DNA of 64,000 nt from Sulfurospirillum arsenophilum NBRC 109478 (GCF_000813345.1 NZ_BBQF01000002.1:372001-436000); one strand, 5' to 3'. Positions 18,902 through 28,703 are shown, counted from the first letter of the stretch. A program made the numbers and translations. Notes: generated from the letters alone by a model not told the origin.

Positions 18902-19773
18902 AAAAGTACTTACTAGGGCTTTTAACAGCCCTTAGCCTCTATGGTAGCACGCATATTGTAATCTTAGGTGATCCCCACCTTCCAGGGAAAAATCCTCAGA
19001 TGAAAGAGCATGTATTAGAGCAGATCAATCAATGGAATGATGTCAATATGGTTGTAGCCATGGGCGATCTTTGCTCAAGAACAGGGACAGAGGAAGAGTA
19101 TGCTTACGTCAAAGCCTATTTTTCAAAACTGACCAAGCCACTTTATGTCATTACAGGTAATCACGATTTTATCTACGCCGATGAACTGGGTAGCAATGAA
19201 AAATTGCAACACGCTCCTCGTGAAATTCAAGAAGCGAAACTAAAACGTTTTCAGACCACATTTAATCTTCCAAATCTTTACTACAGCATTGAAAAAGAAA
19301 ACTACTTGCTTCTGTTCCTCTCCGCGGACAATCCCTCTCATCTAGCAGAGCTCTCTAAAGAACAGCTCACATGGATAGAGCATGAATTGCAAAAACACCC
19401 TAAAATGCCCACCATTGTTTTTTTCCATGCACCCTTGGATAACACACTTGAAACCTATAATCGTTGGGTCAATACACCCAATTTCGTAGCACAACCTAAA
19501 GAAAAAATCCAAAAGCTGATTCAGAGCAATCCTCAACTCTTTTTATGGATCAGTGGGCATACTCACACATCCGTAAAAGAGCCAAGTTTTGCCTCAACGA
19601 TTAACCACTATGAACATGTAACCAACATCCACAACAGCGACATGAATAAAGAGGTTATCTGGACAAACTCTTTGTTTTTATATGACAATCATGTTACGAT
19701 TAAAACATACAACCATACAGAAGAAAAATGGCTCGATCCGTTAGAGCGAACCATTTCTGTACCAAGATTTTAG
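18898..19773 (+). CDS. Exported metallophosphoesterase (calcineurin-like)
   Basis: A 291-residue protein with an N-terminal signal-like segment (MKKYLLGLLTALSLYGS). The metal-binding motifs of calcineurin-like phosphoesterases appear in order: DPH near residue 25, GDLC near 57, GNHD near 89, then HAP and GHTHT. It probably hydrolyses phosphodiesters or nucleotides in the periplasm; the substrate cannot be told. ATGA overlap with the C-S lyase gene suggests an operon, and two lipoproteins follow after 42 bases. Confidence 0.88.
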   Translation: MKKYLLGLLTALSLYGSTHIVILGDPHLPGKNPQMKEHVLEQINQWNDVNMVVAMGDLCSRTGTEEEYAYVKAYFSKLTKPLYVITGNHDFIYADELGSNEKLQHAPREIQEAKLKRFQTTFNLPNLYYSIEKENYLLLFLSADNPSHLAELSKEQLTWIEHELQKHPKMPTIVFFHAPLDNTLETYNRWVNTPNFVAQPKEKIQKLIQSNPQLFLWISGHTHTSVKEPSFASTINHYEHVTNIHNSDMNKEVIWTNSLFLYDNHVTIKTYNHTEEKWLDPLERTISVPRF

Positions 19774-19815
19774 GTAAAAATGGTTAATATGCCGCAGATT
19801 TTTATGAGGATTTGA

Positions 19816-20433
19816 ATGAGACAGTACCTATTTGCACTTTGTTCTTGCCTGTTTTTGCTAAGCGGTTGTGCCCAAAAAGAGTTTACGCAAAACGCTCCAG
19901 AACTTCAGCTCAAAGACGATACTCCAAAACGTCAAGAAATCATAAAAAATGCGCTCAAACATCAAGGGAAAAACGATGGTGGCGACTGCTCAGGCTTTGT
20001 AAGTTTAGTGAATAAAGAAAGTATAGAGCCTTACTTTACAACCGCAGAACTCAATGGTTATTTTGAGGATGCCAGACGCTCACTTGCGATTTACAATCTT
20101 TTAGAAGATCAAAATCGTATCTATCAAGAAAAGCCAAGAATTGGCGACTTGATCTTTTTTGCCAATACCGTTAAAAAATATGTAAAAACAAAAAAAAGTG
20201 TCGAAAATATTACACATATTGGGATTATCACGAAAATTGACTCCGATGAGACAATCCACTTTATTCACCACACGAAAGGTAAAAATTTGATTAGCCAAAT
20301 GAATCTTAACTATCCATCAATTGCAACGTACAATAATAAATCGGTCAACTCTTATATGGAAAAATGCGCCAAAAATGAGGGTCATCAATGTCTAGCACCT
20401 GCTTATTTTAGTGCTTATGGGAAAATAAAATGA
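19816..20433 (+). CDS. NlpC/P60-like lipoprotein, first of a tandem pair
   Basis: A 205-residue lipoprotein: signal peptide with lipobox LLSGC at about residues 14-18. The segment GKNDGGDCSGFVSLV supplies the candidate catalytic cysteine, and ITHIGIITKI plus FIHHTKGK the histidine region, the order expected for NlpC/P60 or CHAP-type cell-wall hydrolases. A cell-wall amidase or endopeptidase role is likely but unproven. The next gene is a paralogue and overlaps it by four bases. Confidence 0.75.
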   Translation: MRQYLFALCSCLFLLSGCAQKEFTQNAPELQLKDDTPKRQEIIKNALKHQGKNDGGDCSGFVSLVNKESIEPYFTTAELNGYFEDARRSLAIYNLLEDQNRIYQEKPRIGDLIFFANTVKKYVKTKKSVENITHIGIITKIDSDETIHFIHHTKGKNLISQMNLNYPSIATYNNKSVNSYMEKCAKNEGHQCLAPAYFSAYGKIK

Positions 20434-21191
20434 AAAAATGGTTTGCTTTGAGTGTTGCAGCTCTTTTATTCACAGGATGTGTGCCAAAAACAGTAGAAAC
20501 ACCTACCGCATCTATGGCAGAAAATACTCCAAATGAGCAGAAAATGTATCTTGGAGAAAAACCTTCCAACGACTTTTTTCTAAGACAAGAACATGATAGC
20601 TTTGACTTGCGTCCTATGCCTGAACTCTCCAGACGTGAAGCTATTGTACACAATGCATTGATGTATTTAGGGAAGCGTGATGGAGGTGACTGCTCAGGCT
20701 TTGTGAGTCTCATCAACTATAAAACAGGAACTCCTTTTTACCAAGAAAAAGAGTTAAGCCAAAGTTTTGACAATGCAAGAAAATCACGTGCTATGTTCAA
20801 TCTTATGTCAAAAAAAGGACAGGCTTTTGAGACAACATTGCCCAATATTGGGGATCTTGTCTTTTTTGAAAATACCGAGCGAAAACCTGCTGTAAAAACA
20901 AAAGGTAAAGGCAAAGATAAAGTAGTAGCAAAACAACCTGTCGTTAATGTTGCAGAAAACATCACGCACGTAGGCATTGTTACCAAAGTAGAAAAAGATG
21001 GAACGGTTGAATTTATTCACCACTCCAATGGCAAAAATATCTTGGATTATATGAATTTTAATTATCCAATGCTCACCAATAAAGATGGCAAAGTCATTAA
21101 CACTTATATGAAGCGTTGCCCTTCCCAAAAAGGTGCAGCACAACCTCAGTGTATGAATATCGCCTTTTTTGTGGCATATGGGACGTTTTAG
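20430..21191 (+). CDS. NlpC/P60-like lipoprotein, second of a tandem pair
   Basis: A 253-residue paralogue of the preceding gene, with signal peptide and lipobox LFTGC. It shares GKRDGGDCSGFVSLI, the GDLVFFENT block and ITHVGIVTKV with FIHHSNGKN. It differs by a longer N-terminal linker after the lipobox and a lysine-rich insertion (around KTKGKGKDKVVAK) before the histidine motif. The ATGA overlap and shared motifs indicate tandem duplication with co-translation. A strong palindromic hairpin follows. Confidence 0.76.
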   Translation: MKKWFALSVAALLFTGCVPKTVETPTASMAENTPNEQKMYLGEKPSNDFFLRQEHDSFDLRPMPELSRREAIVHNALMYLGKRDGGDCSGFVSLINYKTGTPFYQEKELSQSFDNARKSRAMFNLMSKKGQAFETTLPNIGDLVFFENTERKPAVKTKGKGKDKVVAKQPVVNVAENITHVGIVTKVEKDGTVEFIHHSNGKNILDYMNFNYPMLTNKDGKVINTYMKRCPSQKGAAQPQCMNIAFFVAYGTF

Positions 21192-21201
21192 GCTTTTACA
21201 T

Positions 21202-21226
21202 GTAACACAAGCTAAGCTTGTGTTAC
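21202..21226. terminator. Hairpin between convergent genes
   Basis: A perfect 11-bp stem (GTAACACAAGC / GCTTGTGTTAC) with loop TAA lies just after the lipoprotein stop and before the end of the minus-strand LOG gene. No T-run follows on either strand, so it may act as an RNA end-stabilising hairpin as much as a terminator. The left arm overlaps a palindrome core (21196-21205). Confidence 0.6.
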
Positions 21227-21252
21227 TCAAATAGAAATATAACTTCTTACAA

Positions 21253-21816
21253 TTAATACGTTTTAATAGCAGGCGGCTCATACGTACGCATTTTACTGAA
21301 TAAACTCTCATAATTATCATCAACATAAAATACGTTACGTGATCGTTCTTGTAAAAATTTTTCAGCAACCATATGATCAAAAAGTTCAATCAACTTATTG
21401 TAATAACCATTGATATTTAATATACCGCAAGGCTTTTGTAACAACCCTATTTGATTCCATGTAAAGACTTCAAAAAATTCTTCTAAAGTCCCAGGTCCTC
21501 CTGGCAGAGCGATAAATCCATCGGCTAATTCCATCATTTTAGCTTTACGCTCGTGCATCGTGTCCACACAAATCAGTTCGGTCAAATCTTTATGTGCAAT
21601 TTCTCTTTGTTCAAGAAATGTTGGAATAACCCCGATAACAGAGCCTCCCTCTTTAAGAATTGCATCTGCTATGGTTCCCATAATGCCAACACTTGCTCCA
21701 CCATAAATTAACGTAATCTTCTCTTGTGCTAAAAACTTACCTAGTAAAATCGCTTGCTCTTTATAAATTTCACTTGCCCCAAGGCTTGAGCCACAATAAA
21801 CTGCAATGCTTTTCAT
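21253..21816 (-). CDS. LOG family protein (cytokinin riboside 5'-monophosphate phosphoribohydrolase-like)
   Basis: A 187-residue Rossmann-type protein of the TIGR00730/LOG family. IAVYCGSSLG opens the fold, and the diagnostic PGGPGTLEEFFEVFTW motif is intact. Family members cleave nucleoside monophosphates such as AMP to base and ribose 5-phosphate. The start is ATG at 21816 with AAAAGGG upstream; the seven-residue extension to 21837 is unlike the family. It is transcribed toward the lipoprotein pair. Confidence 0.88.
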   Translation of the reverse strand: MKSIAVYCGSSLGASEIYKEQAILLGKFLAQEKITLIYGGASVGIMGTIADAILKEGGSVIGVIPTFLEQREIAHKDLTELICVDTMHERKAKMMELADGFIALPGGPGTLEEFFEVFTWNQIGLLQKPCGILNINGYYNKLIELFDHMVAEKFLQERSRNVFYVDDNYESLFSKMRTYEPPAIKTY

Positions 21817-21840
21817 CCATACCCTTTTAATTATCAAATT

Positions 21841-22044
21841 TTGAGCTTGAATAGTATTCTTTTTCTAATTAAAAGAATTTATGATAATGGATATAGCGAT
21901 AAATTTAAATCAATTCCAAAAATTTGTGGAAACCTATTATACGAAAAAGGGTGGTTGGATTTAAATATCTTTATTCATATTGGTTTTTTATCTGAAGAAA
22001 CAGGAGAAGTGGGTCGTGCTATTCGAGTATTTAAAATTAAAAAA
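21841..22044 (+). pseudogene. MazG-like protein remnant truncated at the purL terminator
   Basis: The plus-strand frame from TTG 21841 encodes a sequence like the N-terminal half of MazG-type nucleotide pyrophosphohydrolases: IYDNGYSDKF, GWLDLNIFIHIGFLSEETGEVGRAI, where EExGE is the metal-binding motif. The second conserved helix pair is missing. The frame runs from here into the purL terminator and antisense purL sequence up to 22146, so the apparent C-terminus is accidental. The AT-rich composition differs from its neighbours. Most likely a decayed gene fragment; no ribosome site is obvious. Confidence 0.5.
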
Positions 22045-22065
22045 AGAGGTGCTTACACACCTCTT
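22044..22065 (-). terminator. Rho-independent terminator of purL
   Basis: AAGAGGTG / CACCTCTT stem (8 bp, 6-base loop) lies ten bases past the purL stop and is followed on the minus strand by a run of seven T, then AATTTT. This is a textbook intrinsic terminator. Confidence 0.85.
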
Positions 22066-22074
22066 GAAGATTTG

Positions 22075-24276
22075 TTAGATATCTTGCTCGATAACTTCTT
22101 GGAAACGGTTAAAATAACGCTCTTTAATAGCATCAACACTTTTTGAAATATCATTACATGTAAAGTTATTTCCACCAACAGTTCCGATCTTTGAAACACT
22201 TAAACCAATGGTTTTAGCCATCGCTTCAAAGCCTGCTTCATCGTTTACTTCAACAAGAGAACGTGAGAAACTCTCTGCAAAAATGTCTTTAGAATCATTA
22301 CATGTAAATTTACATGTAACGCCTTTTCCACTTTTAGCTACCATTTTAGCAAGAGCAAGAGCGATACCACCAACATTGACATCTTTAGCTGCGTTCAAAT
22401 AACCTTTTTTGTTGGCTTCTATGACAAGTTCCCAAAGTTTCAACTCTTTGTCATAATCTAGCTCTGCTAATGTGCCTTCAACTTTGCCAAAAAGCTCTTT
22501 CATATACAAGCTACCACCAAAATCACTTTTGGTCTCGCCAATAAGGTAAATTGATGCACCCTCTTTTTGGAAGCTTGATGGAAGCGTTTTGTTCGCATCA
22601 TCATTCAAACCTACCATAACGATCGCAGGCGTTGGGAAAACACCCACACCGTTGGTTTCATTGTAAAGGGAGACGTTACCACTGACAACCGGCGTATTCA
22701 ACTTCGCGCACGCTTCTTTGATGCCATAACAGCCTTGTGCAAACTGCCACATAACTTCAGGGTTTTCAGGGTTTCCGTAGTTTAGACAATCGGTAATCGC
22801 TAAAGGACGAGCACCACTCATAGCAACGTTTCTTCCACTCTCAGCCACCGCAGCAGCAGCACCCATTTTAGGGTCGATGTAGTTATAACGTGGGTTACAG
22901 TCACTGCTCATCGAAAGGGCTTTGCCGTTTTCTTTGATACGAATAACACTTGCATCCAAACTACCCGGTGCTTTAATGGTATTGGTTTGGACCGTTGAAT
23001 CGTATTGGTCAAAAATCCATGATTTATCGCTGACTTCGACGGAATTTAAAAGGGTATCAAATGCTTTTTGGTTCTCTACTTTTGCAAAATCATTGATCGT
23101 TGTGTTTTTAATAGTAGCCAAATAAGCTGGCTCTTTAGTTGGTCTATCATAAATAGGTGCTTGCTCGCTGACCGGTTGTACTGGCATATCTGCTACTCTC
23201 TCACCATGCCAGAAGAGTTCCATATTGCCCGTCGCCGTTACTTCACCGATAATTTCAGCGTTGAGATCCCATTTTCTAAAGATGTCAACAACTTTGTCTT
23301 CATACCCTTTTTTCGCACAGATAAGCATTCGCTCTTGTGATTCAGAGAGCATAAATTCAAACGGCTGCATGCCCTCTTCGCGTGCTGGAACTTTGTCCAA
23401 GTGCATGATCATACCGCTACCACTGCGTCCTGCCATTTCAAATGAGCTTGAAGTAAGTCCAGCTGCACCCATATCTTGGATACCCACGATATAGTCTGTT
23501 TTAAAGAGTTCTAAACACGCTTCCAAAAGAAGTTTTTCAGCAAATGGATCACCGACTTGTACCGTTGGGCGTAGGCTTTTGTTTGCTTCGGTAAAGCTAT
23601 CACTTGCCATAACCGCACCACCCAGTCCATCACGACCTGTTTTAGAGCCAACGTAAACAACAGGGTTACCAAGTCCTTCAGCTTTTCCGTAAAAAATTTC
23701 ATCACTTTTAGCAAGACCAAGCGTAAATGCGTTTACCAAAATATTGCCATTATAACTCTCATCAAAGAAAGTCTCACCACCGATGGTAGGAACACCCATA
23801 CAGTTGCCGTATCCACCGATACCTGCAACAACACCACGTACAAGGTAGCGTTGATGATGGGAAGTGTCGTCATTGTTGGTAACATTTCCAAAACGAAGAG
23901 AGTTCATGTTTGCTACAGGGCGCGCACCCATCGTAAAGACGTCTCTTAAAATACCACCAACACCCGTTGCAGCACCTTGATATGGTTCAATAAAACTTGG
24001 GTGGTTATGAGACTCCATCTTAAAGACAGCCGCCATGCCATCGCCTACATCGATAACACCCGCATTCTCGCCCGGTCCTTGAATAACCCAAGGAGCCTTC
24101 GTTGGAAAACCATTCAGATACTTTTTACTGGATTTGTAAGAGCAGTGCTCGCTCCACATGGATGAGAAGATACCAATCTCTAGCATATTAGGCTCACGTC
24201 CTAAAATGTTCAAAATATTTTCATATTCGTCTTTTGTCAACTTATGCTTTTTTAACACTGCGTCTAAATTTTCCAT
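22075..24276 (-). CDS. purL: Phosphoribosylformylglycinamidine synthase subunit PurL
   Basis: The small-type (733-residue) FGAM synthase subunit, which works with separate PurS and PurQ; neither is in the window. It uses ATP and glutamine-derived ammonia to convert FGAR to FGAM in purine synthesis. Typical motifs: [12 protein letters not shown] near residue 40, [21 protein letters not shown] near 90, and SGNVSLYNE and CLNYGNPE in the second half. It contains three palindrome cores, two of them nearly abutting (22298-22307 and 22310-22319) and encoding VTCKFTCN in a region that is probably variable. Confidence 0.97.
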   Translation of the reverse strand: MENLDAVLKKHKLTKDEYENILNILGREPNMLEIGIFSSMWSEHCSYKSSKKYLNGFPTKAPWVIQGPGENAGVIDVGDGMAAVFKMESHNHPSFIEPYQGAATGVGGILRDVFTMGARPVANMNSLRFGNVTNNDDTSHHQRYLVRGVVAGIGGYGNCMGVPTIGGETFFDESYNGNILVNAFTLGLAKSDEIFYGKAEGLGNPVVYVGSKTGRDGLGGAVMASDSFTEANKSLRPTVQVGDPFAEKLLLEACLELFKTDYIVGIQDMGAAGLTSSSFEMAGRSGSGMIMHLDKVPAREEGMQPFEFMLSESQERMLICAKKGYEDKVVDIFRKWDLNAEIIGEVTATGNMELFWHGERVADMPVQPVSEQAPIYDRPTKEPAYLATIKNTTINDFAKVENQKAFDTLLNSVEVSDKSWIFDQYDSTVQTNTIKAPGSLDASVIRIKENGKALSMSSDCNPRYNYIDPKMGAAAAVAESGRNVAMSGARPLAITDCLNYGNPENPEVMWQFAQGCYGIKEACAKLNTPVVSGNVSLYNETNGVGVFPTPAIVMVGLNDDANKTLPSSFQKEGASIYLIGETKSDFGGSLYMKELFGKVEGTLAELDYDKELKLWELVIEANKKGYLNAAKDVNVGGIALALAKMVAKSGKGVTCKFTCNDSKDIFAESFSRSLVEVNDEAGFEAMAKTIGLSVSKIGTVGGNNFTCNDISKSVDAIKERYFNRFQEVIEQDI

Positions 24277-24337
24277 GGATTGTTGCCCTATGTGATGTAA
24301 TTAAAATGGGCTTATTTTACACAAAAGGAACTAAAAG

Positions 24338-26224
24338 TTAGTTTTGGTGAAAAGTTGCTTCCAATACTTCGGCACTAAGAGGCTTTGCAAAAAGGAATCC
24401 TTGCATGCTATCGCATTCATTTTCGATCAAAAATGCTTTTTGCTCTTCCGTTTCAACACCTTCGGCTAGGACTTCAAGGTTAAGCGTTTTACCCAGAGCG
24501 ATGATCGCCTTTGAAATCGCTTGATCGTCTTTATCGTATGGCAAATCTTTAATAAAAGAGCGATCAATTTTAAGTTTATCTAATGGTAACTGTTTCAAAT
24601 AACTGAGAGAAGAGTAGCCTGTCCCAAAATCATCAATCGAAATTTTATACCCAACAGTTTCTAATTTTTGCAACGTTTTAGAGACGTGTTCAGGGAAATT
24701 CATGAAACAGCTCTCCGTAACTTCAAGCTCAATGTTAAGTGCACTTACCCCTATTTCTTGGCGTATAGCTTCAATTTTTTCAACAAAATCTTCCTCTTCA
24801 ATCTGTACGCTAGAGATATTAATCGCAAGAATACCATCAAAAAAACCTTTCTCTTGCCATCGTTTCATCTGCTCTAACGCTTTTTTGAAGATTAATAATC
24901 CAAGAGGAATAATCAGTCGTGTCTCTTCAGTCCTTGGAATAAAATTATTCGGCGGTATCATCCCTTCAACGGGATGCTGCCATCTGACAAGCGCTTCTAA
25001 ACCTATCATTTTATTGGTGAAAAGATTAATTTGTGGTTGATAAAAAATAACAAATTCATCGTTTTCTACAGCATGTTTAAGGTCATTGTCCAATTTAGAT
25101 ATATTTAAAAGTTGTTCTGTCATCGACTTGGTGTAAAAAACACAGCTCTTTTGGAGACTTTTTTTAGCTTCATACATTGCTGTGTCAGCATTTCGAAAGA
25201 GTGTTTCAAAGCTTTTACCATCTTTTGGAGAACAGGCAATCCCCATGCTAGCACTTACCCTAAACTGTTCAAAACCAATTTCTATAGGTGCTTCCAAGCT
25301 TTGCAATAATCGTTCAGATAATGTTTTTACATGTAAAGAATCACTTGAAAGAATCACAAACTCATCACCACCTACGCGGGCTATAAAATCTAGCTCGTTG
25401 AGTGATGCTCTAAGACGTTCAGCAACGACTTGGATGACTTTATCACCGGTAGTATGCCCATACATATCATTGATGGTTTTAAAACGATCCAAATCTAAAA
25501 ATAAAAAGCAGAGTTCTAGCTCATCTAAGAGGCGCTTTTCAAGCTCTTGTTTTAAATAGACACGATTAGGAAGTTTCGTCAAAGGATCATTAAGCGCTAA
25601 AAAGAGTATCTCTTTTTGTGTATTTTTGCGATTGCTAATATCGCGATGTGTGCCAGCAAGGCGCAGAGGAACGCCCGTTTTTTCATCACGTTCTACGACA
25701 GCTCCAGAGCCTTCTATCCAAACCCAATGACCATCAGAATGGCGCATACGAAACTCTATAATATAGGGTTTATTGTTGCGAATTGTGTTTTCAATAGCTC
25801 TTTGTGCAATGATTTTATCATCAGGATGGATTCGCTCAGACCAATCCGTTACCTCTTCATGAATATCTTCACGCACCAGTCCTAAAAATGAGAGCCATCG
25901 ATCATTGACAATATGTGTATCATGCACATAGTCCCAATCCCAATACCCAAGATCAGCCCCATGAATAACATACTCTAAGCGTTGCTCATTCTCTTTAAGT
26001 TTTTTTTGCATTGATTCAATTTGCGTAATTTTCGCTTTAATAAGTCCATAAAGAAATAATGAAGTAATAAGAACAAAGAAAAAACCTTTATACGTTGAGA
26101 GCGTTGCAAATACGGTCACATTATCAACAAAATATTCTACAGCATGATCTGAAAAAAATATCCATAACGTTGCGAAGAGAGCATAAATAAGCACAATACG
26201 GAATGGACTAATTCTAGAACGCAT
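24338..26224 (-). CDS. Membrane PAS-GGDEF-EAL cyclic-di-GMP protein
   Basis: A 628-residue protein with two N-terminal membrane helices (about residues 8-60), a PAS domain (about 85-195, containing GYWDWDY and a PAC-like HRDISNR end), a GGDEF domain with intact RVGGDEF and an EAL domain with EALVRWQHP and the downstream DDFGTGYSSLSYL. Both catalytic signatures look intact, so it could make and/or degrade c-di-GMP in response to a redox or ligand signal. The start is ATG 24 bases into the frame at 26224, with AGGAG upstream. A full palindrome at 25326-25337 encodes LHVK. Confidence 0.93.
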   Translation of the reverse strand: MRSRISPFRIVLIYALFATLWIFFSDHAVEYFVDNVTVFATLSTYKGFFFVLITSLFLYGLIKAKITQIESMQKKLKENEQRLEYVIHGADLGYWDWDYVHDTHIVNDRWLSFLGLVREDIHEEVTDWSERIHPDDKIIAQRAIENTIRNNKPYIIEFRMRHSDGHWVWIEGSGAVVERDEKTGVPLRLAGTHRDISNRKNTQKEILFLALNDPLTKLPNRVYLKQELEKRLLDELELCFLFLDLDRFKTINDMYGHTTGDKVIQVVAERLRASLNELDFIARVGGDEFVILSSDSLHVKTLSERLLQSLEAPIEIGFEQFRVSASMGIACSPKDGKSFETLFRNADTAMYEAKKSLQKSCVFYTKSMTEQLLNISKLDNDLKHAVENDEFVIFYQPQINLFTNKMIGLEALVRWQHPVEGMIPPNNFIPRTEETRLIIPLGLLIFKKALEQMKRWQEKGFFDGILAINISSVQIEEEDFVEKIEAIRQEIGVSALNIELEVTESCFMNFPEHVSKTLQKLETVGYKISIDDFGTGYSSLSYLKQLPLDKLKIDRSFIKDLPYDKDDQAISKAIIALGKTLNLEVLAEGVETEEQKAFLIENECDSMQGFLFAKPLSAEVLEATFHQN

Positions 26225-26351
26225 CAATTAACTCCTATGATTACAGTTTTCAACTTATGCCTATTATACTCCACGTTCATGACATTTATATTATTTTGAT
26301 AAAAATTCAGCTAAAATCCAACCTTAACTTAACTTCGAGGCGGTACCTTTT

Positions 26352-26777
26352 ATGTTTGGAATGGGAATAGGAGAAATCCTTGTTATCGCGATTGTTGCTA
26401 TTATATTTTTAGGTCCAGAGAAACTTCCTGAGGCAATGGTCAAGGGTGCAAAATTTTTCAAGTCATTTAAAAACAGCATCAATGACGTCAAAAGTAGTTT
26501 TGAACAAGAGATGAAAATCCAAGAGCTCAAAGACGAAGCGCTTACGTATAAGAAAAAATTGGATGAAGTAGCTACCAATGCACGTAAAGTCATTACATTT
26601 GATGAACTCGAAGAGATCAAAAAATCAACACAAGGTGTTAATGACTCTTTGAAAGAACTCGAAGAGAGCGTCAAAGAGAGTACAACACTCGATACACCTT
26701 CGACGATCACACCCGAACCTATCCAAGTGCAAGTGATCGAAACGCCTAAAGAGATAAAAAAAGAGGACAATGTATAA
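26352..26777 (+). CDS. tatB: Sec-independent translocase protein TatB
   Basis: A 141-residue protein with a single N-terminal membrane helix (GIGEILVIAIVAIIFLGPEKLP), the FGPxKLP-type hinge and an amphipathic helix (AMVKGAKFFKSFKNSIND), followed by a charged tail. It forms the receptor part of the twin-arginine translocase. One base overlaps tatC, so they are co-translated. The tail length and position before tatC favour TatB over TatA. The upstream GAGG site is weakly spaced. Confidence 0.93.
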   Translation: MFGMGIGEILVIAIVAIIFLGPEKLPEAMVKGAKFFKSFKNSINDVKSSFEQEMKIQELKDEALTYKKKLDEVATNARKVITFDELEEIKKSTQGVNDSLKELEESVKESTTLDTPSTITPEPIQVQVIETPKEIKKEDNV

Positions 26778-27538
26778 TGTTTGATGAGTTAAAGCCCCAT
26801 TTAGCAGAACTTCGTAAAAGACTTTCCGTTTCACTCGTTACCATTTTTGTGATGTTTCTTATCTGTTTTTCGTTTTGGCAGCCTATTCTTGCATGGATGA
26901 TAGCACCACTTAAAGCCGTACTTCCAGAAGGAAGCAATGTCATTTTTACTGGCGTTCAAGAACCTTTCTTCACCGCAATGAAAGTCGCTTTTTTTGCAGG
27001 GTTTATTCTATCTTTGCCTGTTATTTTTTGGCAATTTTGGCTCTTTGTCGCTCCTGGTCTTTATGACAATGAAAAAAAATTGGTAATTCCTTTTGTATTT
27101 GCAGCAACAATGATGTTCACCATAGGAGCCTCTTTTTGCTACTATGTTGTCGTTCCTCTGGCCTTTGGCTTTTTGATTGCTTTTGGTAGTGCCCTGTTTA
27201 CCGCACTTCCTAGCATTGGCGAATACGTTGGCTTCTTCACAAAATTTTTAGTTGGTTTTGGACTCTCATTTGAAATGCCTGTTGTCATCTTTTTCTTTGC
27301 AAAATTAGGACTTGTAGATGACAAAGGCTTAAAAGAGTTCTTCCGCTACGCCATCGTGATTATCTTTGTTGTTGCAGGTATTTTGACCCCTCCCGATATT
27401 CTTTCTCAGTTCTTAATGGCAGGACCCCTACTGATTCTTTATGGTATCTCTATTTTGGTGGCAAAAATTGTCAATCCGTACATCCCACCTGAAAATGATG
27501 ATACAGAAGAAGAACCTGTTGAAAAGAGTGAGGAATAA
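26777..27538 (+). CDS. tatC: Twin-arginine translocase subunit TatC
   Basis: A 253-residue polytopic protein with six membrane segments. The N-terminal LKPHLAELRKRL and the periplasmic loop with FTGVQEPFFTAMKVAFFAGFI are typical TatC features that bind signal peptides carrying twin arginines. It follows tatB directly and its end overlaps the queA start, giving tatB-tatC-queA. Confidence 0.96.
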   Translation: MFDELKPHLAELRKRLSVSLVTIFVMFLICFSFWQPILAWMIAPLKAVLPEGSNVIFTGVQEPFFTAMKVAFFAGFILSLPVIFWQFWLFVAPGLYDNEKKLVIPFVFAATMMFTIGASFCYYVVVPLAFGFLIAFGSALFTALPSIGEYVGFFTKFLVGFGLSFEMPVVIFFFAKLGLVDDKGLKEFFRYAIVIIFVVAGILTPPDILSQFLMAGPLLILYGISILVAKIVNPYIPPENDDTEEEPVEKSEE

Positions 27539-28562
27539 GGCCATAGACCCGCTTTTAAAATCAACTTACGACTACACGCTTCCACCAGAGCTTATCGCCA
27601 CACATCCGGTTGAACCCCGAGATGAGGCGAGGCTTTTGGTGCTTGATCGCAAAAGTGGTCGTATCACACATACACTTTTTAAACACCTCTTTGACTTTTT
27701 ACCCTCAGACATTGCAGTCCTTCTCAATGACACAAAAGTCGTTAAAGCACGTGTTTTCGGCAAAAAAGAGAGCGGTGGTGAAGTCGAAGTGCTTCTCAAT
27801 GCTCCTTTGCAAGACAATCTTTATTCGGTGTATATCAAAGGTCGTGTCAAAGTCGGAACGAAGCTCTTTTTTAATGAAAAGATGGAAGCAGAAATTAGAG
27901 AACTCAAAGAAGATGGCACACGTATTGTTGCTTTTAGCCAAGAAGGAAAAGCACTGCACACCAAAGCTCTTTTTGATGTTTTAGAAAAAATTGGACATAT
28001 CCCTCTTCCTCCATACATCAAACGTGAAGATACAAAAGAGGATAGTGTAGATTACCAAACGGTATTTGCTAAAGAGCAAGGTGCCGTTGCTGCACCAACA
28101 GCGTCGCTTCACTTTACACCTAATATGTTTGAAGAACTCAAAAGGCGTTATGAAACACACTTTTTAACCTTACATGTAGGTGCGGGAACGTTTAAGCCTG
28201 TGGAAGCAGAGCATATCTTAGAACATGTGATGCATTCTGAGATTTACGCTATTCCCTCGCTTACATGTAAACTCATTCAAAGTCCAAAAAATATTCTTGC
28301 CGTGGGGACAACGGTGACTAGAACCATCGAGTATTTTGCACGTACAAGCAATGCAGTAGGAAGGTGTGATCTCTTTTTACATCCACAAAATTTACCACTT
28401 CGCGTCAATCACCTCTTAACCAATTTTCACCTTCCAAAATCGACATTAATTATGTTAGTGGCTTCATTTGTGGGGATTGACAAAACGCTAGAACTCTACG
28501 AAGAAGCCGTGAAAGAAAAGTATCGTTTCTTCTCTTATGGCGATGCAATGTTAATTATTTAA
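27528..28562 (+). CDS. queA: tRNA preQ1(34) S-adenosylmethionine ribosyltransferase-isomerase QueA
   Basis: A 344-residue enzyme of queuosine synthesis that transfers and isomerises ribose from SAM onto preQ1 at tRNA position 34. Family hallmarks: YDYTLPPELIATHPVEPRDEARLLV, then VEVLLN, GAVAAPTASLHFT, LHVGAGTFKPV and TNFHLPKSTLIMLVAS. I start at GTG 27528, overlapping the tatC end by 11 bases; longer extensions inside tatC are unlike the family. Palindrome core at 28261-28270 encodes LTCK. Confidence 0.94.
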   Translation: MRNKAIDPLLKSTYDYTLPPELIATHPVEPRDEARLLVLDRKSGRITHTLFKHLFDFLPSDIAVLLNDTKVVKARVFGKKESGGEVEVLLNAPLQDNLYSVYIKGRVKVGTKLFFNEKMEAEIRELKEDGTRIVAFSQEGKALHTKALFDVLEKIGHIPLPPYIKREDTKEDSVDYQTVFAKEQGAVAAPTASLHFTPNMFEELKRRYETHFLTLHVGAGTFKPVEAEHILEHVMHSEIYAIPSLTCKLIQSPKNILAVGTTVTRTIEYFARTSNAVGRCDLFLHPQNLPLRVNHLLTNFHLPKSTLIMLVASFVGIDKTLELYEEAVKEKYRFFSYGDAMLII

Positions 28563-28670
28563 TTAGAGTTCTTACAGCACTCTAAATACGTTTTTAAAGC
28601 AAAGCTCCAAAGACTACGTTAACACTGGGGGTTTCCTCGGCGGAATGCCCGCGCACCTTTGATGCTTTTC
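28561..28670 (+). repeat. Dispersed structured intergenic repeat, copy A
   Basis: This 110-base stretch after queA matches, in opposite orientation, the sequence at 43549-43660, at roughly 80 percent by eye. Shared blocks include TTTTTAAAGCAAAGCT, ACTACGTTAACACTGGG and CGCACCTTTG. It begins with a hairpin-like TTAGAGTTC...ACTCTAA. A further arm AGAACTCTATTA at 28696-28706 is inverted relative to the start, so the outer ends resemble short terminal repeats. It carries no reading frame. Confidence 0.7.
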
Positions 28671-28703
28671 GTTCTTGCAAAATGAGTTTTTACAAGAACT
28701 CTA

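Noticed and set aside
20808-21389. 193-codon antisense frame over the second lipoprotein gene
   Set aside because: It runs across the conserved NlpC-like domain and the terminator hairpin; the translated sequence has no domain pattern.
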